64,000 bases of DNA from NCBI GenBank assembly GCA_963829955.1, contig CAWHKS010000010.1:34558-98557 (forward strand), given 5' to 3'. Positions 7,911 to 16,814 of this stretch are shown piece by piece; position 1 is the first letter of the stretch; each line of letters opens with the position of its first letter. This DNA is from DASTFY01 sp963829955. Its GTDB lineage: Bacteria; Actinomycetota; Acidimicrobiia; Acidimicrobiales; Ilumatobacteraceae. The notes under the pieces were generated by a model, which was given only the letters and a program-made list of their open reading frames with translations, made no database searches and was not told the origin of the DNA. The position numbers and the translations under genes were made by a program.

Positions 7911-9388
7911 ACCGCCAGATCCGCGGGCTCGGCGCGGGGCTGATCGTCCTCTTCGCCGCCCTGTTCATCCAGCTCAACGTGGTGCAGGTCGTGCGGGCCG
8001 ACCATTACGACACGGACGCCGGCAACAACCGCAGCGTCGTCCGTGACTTCACTCGGCCCCGGGGTTCGATCCTCACCGCGGACGGCGTGGTCATCGCCGA
8101 GAGCGTCCCGTCGGCCGACCGGTACCGCTACCAGCGCGTGTACCCCACGAACGAGCTGTTCGCGCACACGTCGGGCTACTTCTCCTTCACGCTCGGCTCG
8201 ACCCAGCTCGAGAACTCGCAGAACGACACCCTGAGCGGGCAGACCGCGCAGCTCCAACTCGAAGGGCTGAAGGACCTCTTCAGCGACCAGGTCAACACCG
8301 GCGATGTGGTCACCACGCTGCGGGCCGACCTGCAGCAGGTGGCCAAGGACGCGCTCGGCGAGCGCGAGGGGAGTGTGGTGCTCCTCGACCCGCGCTCGGG
8401 TGCGGTGAAGGCGCTGTGGAGTTACCCGAGCTACGACCCCAACCTCATCGCGTCGCACGACTTCGACGAGGCGACCGCGGTCAAGACCTTCTACGACGCC
8501 GCGCCTGGCAAGCCGCTGCTGGCCAACAGCTACCAGGAGCGCTACCTGCCCGGCTCCACGTTCAAGGTGGTGACTGCGACTGCCGCGCTGGAGAGCGGCC
8601 AGTACACGCTTGCCTCCGAGTTCCCCCCGGTCGAGACCTACCTCCCGCCCCAGACCACGGACCCCATCGAGAACTACGGCGGTACGACGTGCGGCGGGAA
8701 CTTCGTCGAGGTGTTCCGCCGGAGCTGCAACACCGCGTTCGCCGAGATGGCCGTCACCGTGGGGGCGCCGGCGATGGTCGCCAAGTCGGAGGCGTTCGGC
8801 TTCAACGCCGCTCCGCCGTTCGACCTCCCGCGGCCGGCCGAGTCCGTGTTCGGCACGGTCGAGGACTTCGAAGACAACATCCCGCTGCTGGCCATCGGCG
8901 GTTTCGGCCAGGGCAACACGCAGGCCACGCCCCTGGAGATGGCGCTCGTGGCCTCGGCGGTGGCGAACGGCGGCGAGATCATGACGCCCCACGTCGTCGA
9001 CCGCACGGTCAGCCGCGACGGCCAGACCCTGACCCGGACCCAGCCCAAGGCGTGGCGACGGGCGATGGAGCCAGCCACGGCGGCGACGATGACCGGGCTG
9101 ATGATCGAGGTCGTCAACAACGGGACCGCGAGGTGCTGCATGAGCCTGGCCGGTGGCATCCAGGCCGCGGCCAAGACCGGCACGGCCCAGCTCAACCCCA
9201 AGGGCGAACCGCCCGCGAGCCACGCGTGGATCATCGGGTTCGCGCCCGCAGAAGCGCCCCGCTACGCCATCGCCGTCATGGTCAAGGCCACCCCTGAGGT
9301 GACCGCCGGGACGGGCGGCACGGTCGCCGGACCCATCGCCCAGCAGGTGCTCAACGCCGCTCTCGCCCTACCGGAAACACCGTCATGA
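7907..9388 (+). CDS. pbpA: Class B penicillin-binding protein PbpA
   Basis: 493 residues. N-terminal membrane anchor (about 5-27), a dimerisation region, and a transpeptidase domain with SxxK as STFK, SxN as SCN and KTGTAQ. It crosslinks peptidoglycan as partner of the upstream RodA. The GTG start overlaps the rodA stop. Length and order match the actinobacterial pstP-rodA-pbpA block. Confidence 0.94.
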   Translation: MNRQIRGLGAGLIVLFAALFIQLNVVQVVRADHYDTDAGNNRSVVRDFTRPRGSILTADGVVIAESVPSADRYRYQRVYPTNELFAHTSGYFSFTLGSTQLENSQNDTLSGQTAQLQLEGLKDLFSDQVNTGDVVTTLRADLQQVAKDALGEREGSVVLLDPRSGAVKALWSYPSYDPNLIASHDFDEATAVKTFYDAAPGKPLLANSYQERYLPGSTFKVVTATAALESGQYTLASEFPPVETYLPPQTTDPIENYGGTTCGGNFVEVFRRSCNTAFAEMAVTVGAPAMVAKSEAFGFNAAPPFDLPRPAESVFGTVEDFEDNIPLLAIGGFGQGNTQATPLEMALVASAVANGGEIMTPHVVDRTVSRDGQTLTRTQPKAWRRAMEPATAATMTGLMIEVVNNGTARCCMSLAGGIQAAAKTGTAQLNPKGEPPASHAWIIGFAPAEAPRYAIAVMVKATPEVTAGTGGTVAGPIAQQVLNAALALPETPS

Positions 9389-9433
9389 TCAGTCAGCATC
9401 CTCGGGTGACCCGGCTCCGCGCCGACCCATCAC

Positions 9434-9439
9434 TAACCT
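9434..9439 (+). promoter_or_regulatory. -10 element of pknB
   Basis: TAACCT lies 9 bases before the pknB ATG in the 60-bp gap after pbpA. The kinase may therefore have its own, leaderless transcript in addition to operon read-through. Confidence 0.45.
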
Positions 9440-9448
9440 TCGCTCGCC

Positions 9449-11452
9449 ATGTCGCTGGGTGACACCACGGTCTTCAACGACCGCTACGAGATCCAGACCC
9501 GTCTCGGTCGGGGCGGCATGGCCGACGTCTACCTGGCGCGCGACCGTCTGCTGGAGCGGCGGGTGGCCGTCAAGGTGCTCTTCCCCGAGTTCGCCACTGA
9601 CCCCAGCTTCGTCGCCCGCTTCCGCCGGGAGGCGCAGGCCGCCGCCAACCTGACCCATCCCAACATCGTCGCCGTCTACGACTGGGGGCAGCAGGGCGGC
9701 ACGTACTTCATCGTGATGGAGTACGTGAACGGCCGCACCCTGGCCGACGTGCTGCGGTCCGAGCAGAAGCTGCTCGCCGCCCGGGCGGCCAACGTGGCCT
9801 CCGAGGTCGCGGCCGCGCTCGGCTTCGCCCACCGCAACGGCGTGGTGCACCGCGACGTGAAGCCCGGCAACATCCTCGTGACGGAGACGGGCGACGTGAA
9901 GGTGGCCGACTTCGGCATCGCCCGCGTCGCCAACTCCGGCACGGACGCCGGCCTCACCCAGGCCGGCTCGGTGATGGGGACCGCCGCCTACTTCTCGCCC
10001 GAGCAGGCGCAGGGCGCCGTCCCCGATCCCCGCAGCGACCTCTACTCACTCGGCATCGTCATGTACGAGATGGTGGGCGGACGCCCGCCGTTCAGCGGCG
10101 AGAACCCGGTCTCCATCGCGTACAAGCAGGTGCACGAGCCGCCCCCCCGCCTGCGGAACCTGACGCCGGACGTCCCCGTCGCCTACGAGGCCATCGTGGC
10201 CAAGCTGCTGGCCAAGAACCCGGCCGCCCGCTACGCCAGCGCCGACGATCTGCGCCTCGACCTCACGCGCTTCCGGGACGGCCAGCGCCCCGACGCCCTC
10301 GTCCAGGCGGCGGCCGCGGCCGGCGCAGTCGCCGCGGCCGCGTCCACGACCGTCACGCCCGTGGCGCCGACATATGGCGGTCAGCCGACCACCGTCGTCG
10401 CCGCCAACCCCGGCACTCAGGTGATGCCGGCGGCTGCCGCGCGCCCACCGATCGCCACTCCGCCCCCACCCACCTACGAGGAGCCCCGCCGCACGGGCTG
10501 GCTGTGGGCCGGCATCTTGCTGGCCCTGCTCGTGCTCGCCATCGGTGGCTTCCTCCTCTTCCAGGCGTTGAACGAGAAGGATCCCGACGCCCCGACCACC
10601 ATCACGATGCCGGATCTCCTCAACGTCCCGCTCGACGAGGCCACGAAGGAGCTGGCCGACCTCGGGTTCACGGGGACGATCACCCAGACGCCGGAGACCA
10701 ACGACGCGGTGGCCGAGAACATCGTCTTCCGGCAGGATCCCGCGGCCGAGGCCACCGTGCCGATCGACGGCCAGATCACCCTGGTCTTCAATCCCCCGAA
10801 AGCGCCGTTCAACCTCGGCAACTTCGTCGGCGCCCAGATCGCCGACGTCACCGCCGCGCTCGACGAAGCGAAGGTGCCGTTCGAGATCACCGAGGTCGAG
10901 TCGGACCGGCCGGCCGGCGAGGTGCTCAGCCAGGACCCGGCGCCCGGTCCGGTGCCGGGCAGCACCGTGGTCAAGCTCACGGTGTCGAAGGGTCTGCCCG
11001 CGGTGGTCGTACCGAACGTCGTCAACCTCAGCTCGTCGGCGGCCGCCAACCAGCTCGGCGGTCTCGGCCTCGTCACGACCGAGCAGCCCGAGGCCAGCGA
11101 CACGGTGGCCGCGGGCAACGTCATCCGCACCGACCCACCGGCCGGCACCGAGGTCGCGGCCAAGTCGCAGGTAGTGCTCGTGGTGTCGAGCGGAGCCGCC
11201 CCCGTCAACGTGCCGAACGTGGTCGGCATGGGCGAGTCGGCTGCCCGCGACGAGCTCCAGAACGCCAACCTGCGCTCCAGCGTGGTCAACGTGGATGTCC
11301 CCTTCGGATCGCCGCAGGCCAACGTCGTGATCGATCAGACCCCCGGCGGGGGCGAGCAGGTAGCGCCGAACACGACCGTCACCATCCGCGTCGGCCGGCC
11401 CGGACCGCCGCCGACCAACCCGACGACGACCGAAGCGCCCCCGACGACGTAG
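9449..11452 (+). CDS. pknB: Transmembrane Ser/Thr kinase PknB with four PASTA domains
   Basis: 667 residues. The kinase domain (1-275) has GRGGMADV, the VAVK lysine, HRDVKPGN, DFG and the activation segment ending SPEQ. An Ala/Pro linker, one membrane helix (about 350-373) and four extracellular PASTA repeats (about 383-655) follow, then a Thr-rich tail. It senses muropeptides or lipid II and phosphorylates the FHA proteins and SEDS/PBP partners encoded upstream. PknA, usually present between pbpA and pknB, is absent. Confidence 0.95.
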   Translation: MSLGDTTVFNDRYEIQTRLGRGGMADVYLARDRLLERRVAVKVLFPEFATDPSFVARFRREAQAAANLTHPNIVAVYDWGQQGGTYFIVMEYVNGRTLADVLRSEQKLLAARAANVASEVAAALGFAHRNGVVHRDVKPGNILVTETGDVKVADFGIARVANSGTDAGLTQAGSVMGTAAYFSPEQAQGAVPDPRSDLYSLGIVMYEMVGGRPPFSGENPVSIAYKQVHEPPPRLRNLTPDVPVAYEAIVAKLLAKNPAARYASADDLRLDLTRFRDGQRPDALVQAAAAAGAVAAAASTTVTPVAPTYGGQPTTVVAANPGTQVMPAAAARPPIATPPPPTYEEPRRTGWLWAGILLALLVLAIGGFLLFQALNEKDPDAPTTITMPDLLNVPLDEATKELADLGFTGTITQTPETNDAVAENIVFRQDPAAEATVPIDGQITLVFNPPKAPFNLGNFVGAQIADVTAALDEAKVPFEITEVESDRPAGEVLSQDPAPGPVPGSTVVKLTVSKGLPAVVVPNVVNLSSSAAANQLGGLGLVTTEQPEASDTVAAGNVIRTDPPAGTEVAAKSQVVLVVSSGAAPVNVPNVVGMGESAARDELQNANLRSSVVNVDVPFGSPQANVVIDQTPGGGEQVAPNTTVTIRVGRPGPPPTNPTTTEAPPTT

Positions 11453-11463
11453 CGGCCGGCCGC

Positions 11464-12051
11464 CTACCGGGTGGCGGTGGCGCTGAGGAAGTTGGTCAAG
11501 AGGTCGTGGCCGCCCGTCGTCAGGATCGACTCGGGGTGGAACTGGACGCCCTCGATGAGCAGCGTCCGGTGGCGCAAGCCCATGACAGTGCCGTCGGAGG
11601 TCTCGGCGGTGATGGTCAGTACGTCGGGGATGCTGGCCCGCTCGACGACGAGCGAGTGGTAGCGGGTGGCTTCCAGCGGATCGGGCAGGCCGGCGAAGAC
11701 GCCTTGGCCGTCGTGGGTGATCCACGAGGTCTTGCCGTGCATGAGCTCGGGTGCCGCCACGACGTCTCCGCCGTAGACCTGCCCGATGGCCTGGTGACCC
11801 AAGCAGACGCCGAGCACGGGCACCCCCTGCCCGGCGGCCACGGGGATGAGGTCGCAGATGATGCCGGCGTGCTCCGGCCGGCCCGGACCAGGTGACAGCA
11901 GGATGGCGTCGGCGCCGATGGCCATGGCCTCGTCGACGGTCAGGGCGTCGTTGCGGTGGACGATCGGCTCCGCTCCGAGCTCGCCCAGGTACTGGACGAG
12001 GTTGAAGACGAACGAGTCGTAGTTGTCGATGACGAGCACGCGGGTGGCCAT
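11464..12051 (-). CDS. trpG: Class I glutamine amidotransferase: anthranilate / aminodeoxychorismate synthase component II
   Basis: 195 residues. Starts MATRVLVIDNYDSF, the TrpG/PabA hallmark. Nucleophile Cys in LGVCLGHQA, His/Glu in GVQFHPES. It supplies ammonia to a TrpE or PabB subunit that is not in the window, so whether it serves tryptophan, folate or both is open. The location next to pknB and crgA is the standard actinobacterial one (annotated trpG or pabA). The start is fixed at 12051 by family alignment. Confidence 0.92.
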   Translation of the reverse strand: MATRVLVIDNYDSFVFNLVQYLGELGAEPIVHRNDALTVDEAMAIGADAILLSPGPGRPEHAGIICDLIPVAAGQGVPVLGVCLGHQAIGQVYGGDVVAAPELMHGKTSWITHDGQGVFAGLPDPLEATRYHSLVVERASIPDVLTITAETSDGTVMGLRHRTLLIEGVQFHPESILTTGGHDLLTNFLSATATR

Positions 12052-12061
12052 GACGGCCGCG

Positions 12062-12071
12062 ACCCTAGACT
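12062..12071. promoter_or_regulatory. Overlapping divergent -10 elements of trpG and crgA
   Basis: Rightward TAGACT (12066-12071) ends 8 bases before the crgA GTG. Leftward TAGGGT (complement of 12062-12067) lies 10 bases before the trpG ATG. The two hexamers share the central TA, and the start codons are only 28 bases apart, so the promoters should exclude each other. Confidence 0.45.
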
Positions 12072-12079
12072 GGCCGGCC

Positions 12080-12436
12080 GTGGCTCCTCCGAAGAAGAAG
12101 GGCGGGCGGGTGACGCCCAAGGCGGGCACGGCCGATCCCCGCAAGGTCCCGACGGCCGGTACCCCGCAGGTCGCACGCGCCCAGTCCTCCCGCTCGACGT
12201 CGTCGGACGGTTCGGTGTCGGCGTCGTCCCGCTACACCCCGCCCATCCCGGCCAAGCTGAAGGGCCCGAGCCCGGTCTGGATCCCGGTGCTGCTGTTCGG
12301 CCTGCTCATCGTGGGCGCGCTGCTCATCATGCTGAACTACATGGAGCTGCTGCCCGGCGCCCCGCGGAACCTGTATCTGCTGCTCGGGCTGGGCAGCATC
12401 CTCGGCGGCATCATGGTCGCCACGCAGTACCGCTGA
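12080..12436 (+). CDS. crgA: Cell division protein CrgA
   Basis: 118 residues, GTG start. A basic, disordered N-terminus (PPKKKGGR) is followed by two membrane helices (about 70-92 and 98-116) ending ATQYR. CrgA is a septation factor that interacts with FtsZ and FtsI in actinobacteria. The N-terminal region is longer than in Mycobacterium (about 93 residues). Gene order trpG-crgA beside pknB is conserved. Confidence 0.9.
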   Translation: MAPPKKKGGRVTPKAGTADPRKVPTAGTPQVARAQSSRSTSSDGSVSASSRYTPPIPAKLKGPSPVWIPVLLFGLLIVGALLIMLNYMELLPGAPRNLYLLLGLGSILGGIMVATQYR

Positions 12437-12515
12437 CGCCGGCGAACGGGTCCCAACCGGGGCACGACGGTCTGGTTGCCGCCGAGTTACATCGTTGTGA
12501 CCCCCCACAGGGTTT

Positions 12516-12530
12516 TCCACAGCCTGTGGA
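12516..12530. repeat. Near-perfect palindrome between convergent genes
   Basis: TCCACAG-C-CTGTGGA, 7-bp arms around one base, between the 3' ends of crgA and the zinc-ribbon gene. It could act as a bidirectional terminator or a protein site; no T-run follows it. Confidence 0.4.
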
Positions 12531-12548
12531 CTGGCCCGCGGCGCGGCC

Positions 12549-12809
12549 TCACTCGACCGGGGCGACCAGATCCATGTCCTCCTGGCAGTGCCGAGGGGGT
12601 TCCGGATCCTCCTCGCTGGCCCTGGTGAGGCGGATCTCCATGCCGCACACGCTGCAGCGATAGCGCAGGTCGACCTTGCGCAGCTCGCCGGACGGGGGTG
12701 GCGGCGGGAGGGGCGTGGTGACGCTGCGGAGCATCCCCAGCCCGACCTTGGCCACCACGAAGGTGACGACGATCGCCCCGAGCAGCCAGATCACCGTCGC
12801 CAGCGCCAC
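12549..12809 (-). CDS. Small membrane protein with a zinc-ribbon-like tail
   Basis: 86 residues with a GTG start. One N-terminal membrane helix (about 5-27), a poly-proline linker, then a cytoplasmic tail with CSVC and a later HC pair, resembling a small zinc ribbon. TAGCCT sits 6 bases before the start (12816-12821, complement), suggesting a leaderless mRNA. Function unknown; transcribed away from the thiolase start, 52 bases beyond the thiolase stop. Confidence 0.7.
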   Translation of the reverse strand: MALATVIWLLGAIVVTFVVAKVGLGMLRSVTTPLPPPPPSGELRKVDLRYRCSVCGMEIRLTRASEEDPEPPRHCQEDMDLVAPVE

Positions 12810-12861
12810 GGCTGCAGGCTACCGAGGGCCCCCGCCCGACCGCTGGCCCAGCGATGGCCAG

Positions 12862-14022
12862 CTAGCCGAGGCGCTCGATGATGGTGGCGTTGGCCATGCC
12901 GCCGCCCTCGCACATGGTCTGCAGGCCGTAGCGGCCACCGGTGCGCTCGAGCTCGTTCACCAGCGTCGCCATGAGACGGGCGCCGGAGCACCCGAGGGGA
13001 TGGCCGAGAGCGATGGCACCACCGTTGACGTTGACCTTCTCCATATCCGGGTGGTGCTCCTTCTCCCAGGCCAGCACCACGGACGCGAAGGCCTCGTTGA
13101 TCTCCACCAGGTCGATCTGCTCGAGGGTCATGCCCGCTCGCTCCAGCACCTTGCTGGTCGCGGGGATGGGAGCGGTCAGCATGAGCCGCGGATCGTCGGC
13201 GGCGAGGGCGAAGTCCACGAAGCGGGCGCGCGGGGTCAACCCGAGCGCGGCCGCCTTCTCCTCGCTCATGATGAGCATGGCCGCTGCGCCGTCCGTGATC
13301 TGCGAGCTGTTGGCCGCGGTCACCCGGCCGTCCTCCTTGAACGACGGCTTGAGCGAGGCCAGCTTCTCGATGCTCGACTCCCGGATGCCCTCGTCCGTCG
13401 TCATCGATGTGCCCTCGGCGTCCAGCACCGGCAGGATCTCCCGCTCGAAGCGGCCCTCGTCGCGGGCGCGAGCGGCGTAGGACTGGCTGCGCACCGCGAA
13501 CGCGTCCATCTCCTCCCGGCTGATGCCCCACTTCTCGGCGATCATCTCGGCGGAGATGCCCTGCGGCACCAGCCCGCCCATCGGCTCGTAGCGGGCGCCC
13601 ACGCGGGGACCGAACGGAAAGCCGTACTTGCCGTCGGCGATCGACGCGCCCATCGGCACGCGGGTCATGACCTCGACCCCGCCGGCCACGACCACGTCGT
13701 AGGCGCCGGCGATGACCCCTTGGGCCGCGAAGTGGGCAGCCTGCTGCGACGAGCCGCACTGGCGGTCGACGGTGGTGCCCGGCACGGTCTCGGGCCATCC
13801 GGCGGCCAGCACCGCGTTGCGGGCGATGTTGACGCTCTGCTCACCGACCTGCATGACACAGCCCATGACGACGTCGTCGACGATCGCGGGGTCGATCCCC
13901 GTGCGCTCGGTCAGCGCCTTGAGGGTCTCAGCGGCGAGGTCGACGGGATGCCATTCCTTCAGACGCCCGTTGCGCCGGCCCAGGGGGGTGCGGATCGTGT
14001 CGACGATGACGGCGGTGGGCAT
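12862..14022 (-). CDS. Acetyl-CoA C-acyltransferase (thiolase)
   Basis: 386 residues. Acyl-enzyme Cys in VDRQCGSS (about residue 89), NEAFA, the GGAIALGHPLGCSG motif with catalytic His, and CEGGGMANA near the end with the second Cys. It thiolyses 3-ketoacyl-CoA or condenses acetyl-CoA. AGGGAG precedes the ATG. It is divergent from a long-chain acyl-CoA ligase, with a strong palindrome between, so the pair is probably co-regulated in fatty-acid or steroid side-chain degradation. Confidence 0.93.
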   Translation of the reverse strand: MPTAVIVDTIRTPLGRRNGRLKEWHPVDLAAETLKALTERTGIDPAIVDDVVMGCVMQVGEQSVNIARNAVLAAGWPETVPGTTVDRQCGSSQQAAHFAAQGVIAGAYDVVVAGGVEVMTRVPMGASIADGKYGFPFGPRVGARYEPMGGLVPQGISAEMIAEKWGISREEMDAFAVRSQSYAARARDEGRFEREILPVLDAEGTSMTTDEGIRESSIEKLASLKPSFKEDGRVTAANSSQITDGAAAMLIMSEEKAAALGLTPRARFVDFALAADDPRLMLTAPIPATSKVLERAGMTLEQIDLVEINEAFASVVLAWEKEHHPDMEKVNVNGGAIALGHPLGCSGARLMATLVNELERTGGRYGLQTMCEGGGMANATIIERLG

Positions 14023-14040
14023 GTGGGCTCCCTGCGACGA

Positions 14041-14062
14041 GACTTGACCTACGGGTCAAGTC
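14041..14062. promoter_or_regulatory. Operator palindrome between thiolase and acyl-CoA ligase
   Basis: GACTTGACC-TACG-GGTCAAGTC: perfect 9-bp arms, 4-bp centre, 18 bases upstream of the thiolase ATG. A second, smaller palindrome, CTGAC-CA-GTCAG, lies at 14094-14105 nearer the ligase. The size and symmetry fit a TetR- or GntR-type dimer. Confidence 0.65.
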
Positions 14063-14140
14063 TGGCCCGGGGGGACGGTGCGCGCCAACCCGCCTGACCA
14101 GTCAGAATGGCGCCCACACGAGTGTCACTGGGGGTACGAC

Positions 14141-15973
14141 ATGACGACGACCAACCCGAACTGGGTGCCGGCGGAGGACATCGCCAGGACCGTCGAGGGG
14201 ATGACCACGCCCAAGGCCTTCCTGGCCATTGTGGCCGAGCACCCGGATCTCGTCATGCTGCGGTCGATGCGGGGGGAGGAGCCGGGGCAGTGGGACGAGT
14301 GGACCGCAGCGGAGTACGCGGACCTGACCGCCAAGGCCGCCGCCGGGCTGCGGCACCACGGCCTCGGAGCCGGGGAACGGATGCTGCTGATGATGCGCAA
14401 CCGGCCCGACTTCCACTGGTTCGACGCCGCAGCGCAGTTCCTGCGGGCGACCCCCGTCAGCATCTACAACTCGTCGTCCCCGGAGGAGATCCAGTACCTG
14501 GCCGGCCACGCCGAGGCCGAGATCGCGGTCGTGGAGGACAGCGGTTTCCTGGAGCGGATCCTCAAAGTGCGCGAGGAGCTGCCCGAGCTCAAGAAGATCT
14601 TCGTGATCCACCCGCCCGCCGACGCCCTGCCGGACGGCGTGCTGCCGGCGGCCGAGCTGTTCGGTCAGGGCAGCCTCGACCTCGCCGAGCTGGCCGCCGA
14701 GACCTCGCCCGACGACCTGGCCACCCTCATCTACACCTCCGGCACCACGGGGCCGCCGAAGGGCGTCATGATCAGCCAGGGCAACGTGGTCTTCACCACC
14801 GAGCAGCTCCGGCTGTGCTTCGGGGCCGAGCTCGACTTCCTGGGCAAGCGGCTGATCTCGTACCTCCCGATGGCTCACATCGCCGAGCGGATGACGAGCC
14901 ACTACCAGGGGATGCTCCGCGGCTTGGCGGTGACGTCCTGCCCCGATCCCACCCAGATCGCGGCCTACGCCAAGGAGGTGCACCCCGAGATCATCTTCGG
15001 CGTGCCCAGGGTCTGGGAGAAGATCTACCTCGGCGTCAACGCCGCGCTGTCCGCCGATCCCGAGCGCAAGCAGAAGTTCGAGGAAGGGGTGGCCGCGGCC
15101 ATGGAGATCAAGACTGCCGAGCGGGCGGGCACGGTCACCCAGGAGCAGAAGGACACCTGGGCCTTCCTGGACGCGGTCGCGTTCTCACAGGTCCGCGCGC
15201 TGCTCGGGCTCGATGCCTGTCAGATCGCCATCACCGGCGCCGCTCCCATCCCCCGGTCGATCCTCGAGTGGTACAACGCCGTGGGCATCCCGCTCAGCGA
15301 GATCTACGGCATGTCGGAGTGCTCGGGACCGATGACATGGGACGCGTGGGACATCCGGCCGGGCACGGTCGGGCGCGCCATCCCCGGTTGCGAGGTGCTC
15401 ATCGCCGAGGACGGCGAGGTCATCTGCCGCGGCGGCAACGTGTTCCTCGGCTACTTCAAGCAGCCCGACAAGACGGACGAGACGCTCATCGACGGCTGGC
15501 TCCACTCGGGTGACATCGGCGAGATGGACGAGGACGGCTACGTCAAGATCGTCGACCGCAAGAAGGAGCTCATCATCACCTCGGGCGGCAAGAACATCAG
15601 CCCGGCCAACCTGGAGGCGTCGCTCAAGACGATCGGCCTCGTCGGGCAGGCGGCCGCCATCGGTGACAACCGCAAGTTCGTCTCGGCCATCCTCGTCCTC
15701 GACCCCGAGTCAGCCGCGGTGTGGGCGGCACAGCACGGTCTGGAGGGCGCGAGCCTGCCCGAGCTGGCCGCCCATCCCGACGTCGTCGCGGAGGTGCAGC
15801 GCGGGATCGACGAGGTCAACAAGCAGTTCGCCCAGGTCGAGCAGATCAAGAAGTTCACCCTCGTCGGGGAGGAATGGCTGCCCGATTCCGACATGCTGAC
15901 ACCTACCTCCAAGCTGAAGCGGCGGGGCGTGAACGCCCGCTACGCGGAGGAGATCGAGACCATGTACGCGTGA
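14141..15973 (+). CDS. Long-chain acyl-CoA synthetase (AMP-forming)
   Basis: 610 residues, FadD15-like. Adenylation motifs: YTSGTTGPPKGV (P-loop), the A5-region YGMSEC, HSGDIGEMDEDGY and DRKKELIITSGGKN. It activates fatty acids or carboxylated lipids to CoA thioesters. The ATG at 14141 follows GGGGGTACGAC and gives the family's normal N-terminus. Confidence 0.92.
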   Translation: MTTTNPNWVPAEDIARTVEGMTTPKAFLAIVAEHPDLVMLRSMRGEEPGQWDEWTAAEYADLTAKAAAGLRHHGLGAGERMLLMMRNRPDFHWFDAAAQFLRATPVSIYNSSSPEEIQYLAGHAEAEIAVVEDSGFLERILKVREELPELKKIFVIHPPADALPDGVLPAAELFGQGSLDLAELAAETSPDDLATLIYTSGTTGPPKGVMISQGNVVFTTEQLRLCFGAELDFLGKRLISYLPMAHIAERMTSHYQGMLRGLAVTSCPDPTQIAAYAKEVHPEIIFGVPRVWEKIYLGVNAALSADPERKQKFEEGVAAAMEIKTAERAGTVTQEQKDTWAFLDAVAFSQVRALLGLDACQIAITGAAPIPRSILEWYNAVGIPLSEIYGMSECSGPMTWDAWDIRPGTVGRAIPGCEVLIAEDGEVICRGGNVFLGYFKQPDKTDETLIDGWLHSGDIGEMDEDGYVKIVDRKKELIITSGGKNISPANLEASLKTIGLVGQAAAIGDNRKFVSAILVLDPESAAVWAAQHGLEGASLPELAAHPDVVAEVQRGIDEVNKQFAQVEQIKKFTLVGEEWLPDSDMLTPTSKLKRRGVNARYAEEIETMYA

Positions 15974-16029
15974 CAGAGCACGCCTGACAGGACGCAGGAG
16001 AGGCATCCGATGAATCGAGAGGGTTCGCC

Positions 16030-16749
16030 ATGACGGGCGATCAGCAGCCTCCCCCGCTCATCGGGCTCACCGGGCGTGGACGGCGGGCCCACCAGGTCCA
16101 CGGCCTGCCGTCGGCGTGGGACGAGGTCCCGGTCGAGGTGCATTTCGGCGACTACTCGGCCCAGGTCACGGCGGCCGGCGGCCTACCGGTGATGCTCACC
16201 AGCGCGGCGTCCATCGAGGCGCTGGCCGAGCGGCTCGACGGTCTGGTGCTCACCGGCGGATCCGATGTCGATCCGGCCCACTACGGCGCGGAGCCGGATC
16301 CGAACCTCGGCGTCGTGGAGCCCGAGCGCGACGAGTTCGAGCTGGCTCTCCTGGATGCCGTGGCGGCCGCCGGCCGGCCGGTGCTCGGCATCTGCCGCGG
16401 TCTCCAGGTCATCAACATCTGGGCCGGCGGGACGTTGCACCAGCACGTACCGGAGCACCTCCAGCTCGACCGGCCCCCGGCCGAGAGGGTGCACGACGTG
16501 AAGGTGGACCCGGCCACGCCGTTCGGCCGCCGCTACCCGGGTGAGATCTCCGTCAACACGTACCACCACCAGGCCATCGACGAGCTCGGTGACGGCCTCG
16601 TGGTCGTGGGGCGGTCGCCCGACGGCATCATCGAGATGATCGAGCACGAGCGCCACCCGATGGTGGCGGTGCAGTGGCATCCCGAGCTGCTCGACGATCT
16701 CGACCCTGCGTTCGTGTGGCTGGTCGAGGCGGCCCGGCGCGCGAGCTGA
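16030..16749 (+). CDS. Class I glutamine amidotransferase-like, peptidase C26 (PuuD/gamma-Glu-GABA hydrolase type)
   Basis: 239 residues. The nucleophile Cys is in LGICRGLQ and the His/Glu pair in VQWHPE; YHHQAI is typical of the C26 branch. It probably hydrolyses a gamma-glutamyl amide such as gamma-glutamyl-GABA or a related metabolite. SD GAGAGGG precedes ATG 16030, 56 bases after the acyl-CoA ligase. A GABA-aminotransferase-like gene lies at 18.9-20.1 kb, but no operon link exists. Confidence 0.87.
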   Translation: MTGDQQPPPLIGLTGRGRRAHQVHGLPSAWDEVPVEVHFGDYSAQVTAAGGLPVMLTSAASIEALAERLDGLVLTGGSDVDPAHYGAEPDPNLGVVEPERDEFELALLDAVAAAGRPVLGICRGLQVINIWAGGTLHQHVPEHLQLDRPPAERVHDVKVDPATPFGRRYPGEISVNTYHHQAIDELGDGLVVVGRSPDGIIEMIEHERHPMVAVQWHPELLDDLDPAFVWLVEAARRAS

Positions 16750-16781
16750 CGAGGGGACGCCGAAGTCGGCGGACCTGAAAC

Positions 16782-16806
16782 CGTTCGGTCCCGAACGAAT
16801 TACAGT
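16782..16806 (+). promoter_or_regulatory. Palindrome and -10 before the second P450
   Basis: CGTTCGG-TC-CCGAACG (16782-16797, perfect 7-bp arms), followed at once by the -10-like TACAGT (16801-16806), 8 bases before the GTG start. A repressor at the palindrome would block a leaderless promoter. Confidence 0.5.
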
Positions 16807-16814
16807 CCGAGTAC

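Noticed and set aside
10046..11725. Minus-strand frame opposite pknB
   Set aside because: Shadow of the PASTA repeats; low-complexity Arg/Gly/Asp composition.
12501..12530. DnaA box or replication origin (TTTTCCACAG)
   Set aside because: Only one partial match, no AT-rich region, and no dnaA, dnaN or parAB nearby. Kept only as a palindrome.
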